Shown here in pieces: positions 63,201 to 64,000 of a DNA stretch of 64,000 nt (positions are counted from its first letter, which is position 1; each line of letters starts with the position of its first letter). Origin of the DNA: Solea solea. Taxonomy: Eukaryota; Chordata; Actinopteri; Pleuronectiformes; Soleidae. Where the stretch lies: NCBI RefSeq assembly GCF_958295425.1, contig NC_081142.1, forward strand, positions 8,661,754 to 8,725,753. Direction: 5' to 3'. Below the pieces are notes generated by a model, which was given only the letters and a program-made list of their open reading frames with translations, was not told the origin of the DNA and ran no database searches. The translations under genes were made by a program, and so were the position numbers.

Positions 63201-64000
63201 TTACAGTCTATATTACCATATCATCAACAATCTGATGTTCGTACACACAGCTATAATCACACTCCTCTCGTCTTTTTCCATTCATTATCTTGTCAGATCA
63301 GAAGATCCACGGTTTGGTTTCAAAGTAATGTGTGATTGCAACCTGGAGAAAACTGGAATCAACCAACCACTCCACATAACTCACACACACAGTATGTCAT
63401 TTCTACCACTAGGGGTCTCTTATTGAAAACAATAGCAAAAGTGCTAGTTTAATTATGTCTGTGAGCAGAGTATGATCAAGGGAATTGTAGTCTCGCTTGA
63501 TTTCCCTTTGCGGAAAGTGAGTAATCTTGATCCATTAGTAACAAATAACACACAATAAAATAAAAAAATAAAAATAAACACACTGGCCAAGTGGTTCTGG
63601 ACATTTCTTTCCTCACTATAACTTTTTGAAGGGTTTTGCAATTAAGTTATAGCAGAGATTGTTGAGTGGATGGTAAAAGGTGACCAAAACAAATTGGCCA
63701 TTACCTTAAATAGAATGGATTTCCATGGATTTTTAGACATTTAAATGCAGAAATGTCACACACTGTATTCAATATAAGAGACAATACTATTGGCTGTTGT
63801 GGTCAGATGTTAAAAGGGTAGCCATTGCAGGTTATTTTTACTGTTTTTCCCCACTAACACGTTTTTTTTTTTTATTTGTAAACACATGACACATCTGTTA
63901 CAGTGCACTATTCTCTGCTTACTCACTCAGCGACTGGCTCTTGATGATCAGAGGGCATGTGGATGATCTCATAGCCTTCTTGCCTCAGGATGTCCAGCAC
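60246..64000 (-). CDS. trabd2b: Wnt-inactivating metalloprotease Tiki2 (TraB domain-containing 2B), last three coding exons; 5' part outside the window
   Basis: Three minus-strand coding exons join in phase: 63927-64000 (open at the window edge, donor gtgagt), 61285-61563 (acceptor cttcag, donor gtgaga) and 60246-60480 (acceptor ctccag, TGA stop at 60246-60248). They encode 195 C-terminal residues. Residues 1-24 ([16 protein letters not shown]...) match the end of the TraB domain, just after its second GxxH-type metal-binding motif, which lies outside the window. Residues 26-75 are a Ser/Glu/Pro-rich linker with an acidic patch at 56-65. Residues 76-91 ([16 protein letters not shown]), a basic stretch at 91-106 and DLWVRI at 110-115 resemble human TRABD2B as I remember it. 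The last ~20 residues are hydrophobic after a Ser/Thr/Ala-rich stretch, fitting a GPI-attachment signal. The known family role is cell-surface cleavage of the Wnt amino terminus, which blocks receptor binding. The 2B rather than 2A assignment rests on the [14 protein letters not shown] and DLWVRI blocks. Confidence 0.88.
60481..61284 (-). other. trabd2b: trabd2b last intron
   Basis: This 804-bp intron has donor gtgaga and acceptor ctccag. A 20-nt T run at 61198-61217 on the plus strand is an A run in the transcript. Nothing else is recognisable. Confidence 0.8.
61564..63926 (-). other. trabd2b: trabd2b intron between the last TraB-domain exon and the linker exon
   Basis: This 2363-bp intron is bounded by gtgagt on the 5' side and cttcag on the 3' side. 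It holds an (AC)n tract near 62820-62848 and three tandem copies of an 8-bp unit (GCAGCCCT) near 62935-62957. A 223-codon open frame on the plus strand (62487-63158) lies wholly inside it. I see no extra exon that would keep the trabd2b frame. Confidence 0.8.

Overview
The window is vertebrate genomic DNA, almost certainly from a teleost fish. The signs are very dense dinucleotide and tetranucleotide microsatellites, a complete tRNA-derived SINE whose 3' half is a teleost-type LINE tail, several LINE 3' ends ending in typical fish tails, and short introns in the one recognisable gene. Nothing looks prokaryotic: there are no operons, no long open frames and no CRISPR array.

The only protein-coding gene I can support is at the right edge on the minus strand: the last three coding exons of trabd2b (Tiki2), a GPI-anchored metalloprotease that inactivates Wnt ligands. 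The exons are 63927-64000 (cut by the window edge), 61285-61563 and 60246-60480. Splice sites and reading phase agree across both introns, giving 195 C-terminal residues that end in a hydrophobic GPI-attachment signal. The 3' UTR probably runs to about 59.66 kb.

Downstream of trabd2b (about 54-60 kb) is the most structured non-coding part: a 401-bp Tc1/mariner-like MITE (59064-59464), a close CTCF core match (58925-58938), a CpG-rich candidate promoter with a GC box and a palindromic CRE directing a minus-strand first exon (58461-58608), a candidate non-coding second exon (55676-55782), and a 264-bp tandem repeat with a 24-bp perfect inverted copy 1.6 kb away (56224-57895).

The remaining ~54 kb (1-54000) is a gene desert. 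I found no exon there that I could assign to a protein family. It holds repeats: a LINE reverse-transcriptase remnant (22.5 kb), LINE 3' ends (42.7 and 49.8 kb), an intact SINE with target-site duplications (28.9 kb), an inverted pair of one dispersed repeat family (13.7 and 18.0 kb), several older repeat relics and about 20 microsatellites. It also holds motif clusters that may be regulatory: three tandem TCF/LEF sites plus a fourth at 33434-33500, a SOX cluster near 24.6 kb, a CpG islet at 43.2 kb, and a CAG/CTG inverted pair at 42.35-42.50 kb. In human, TRABD2B faces FOXD2 across a large non-coding interval; that this desert is the equivalent landscape is inference only.

All repeat-family names come from recognition of remembered consensus features, not from a search.
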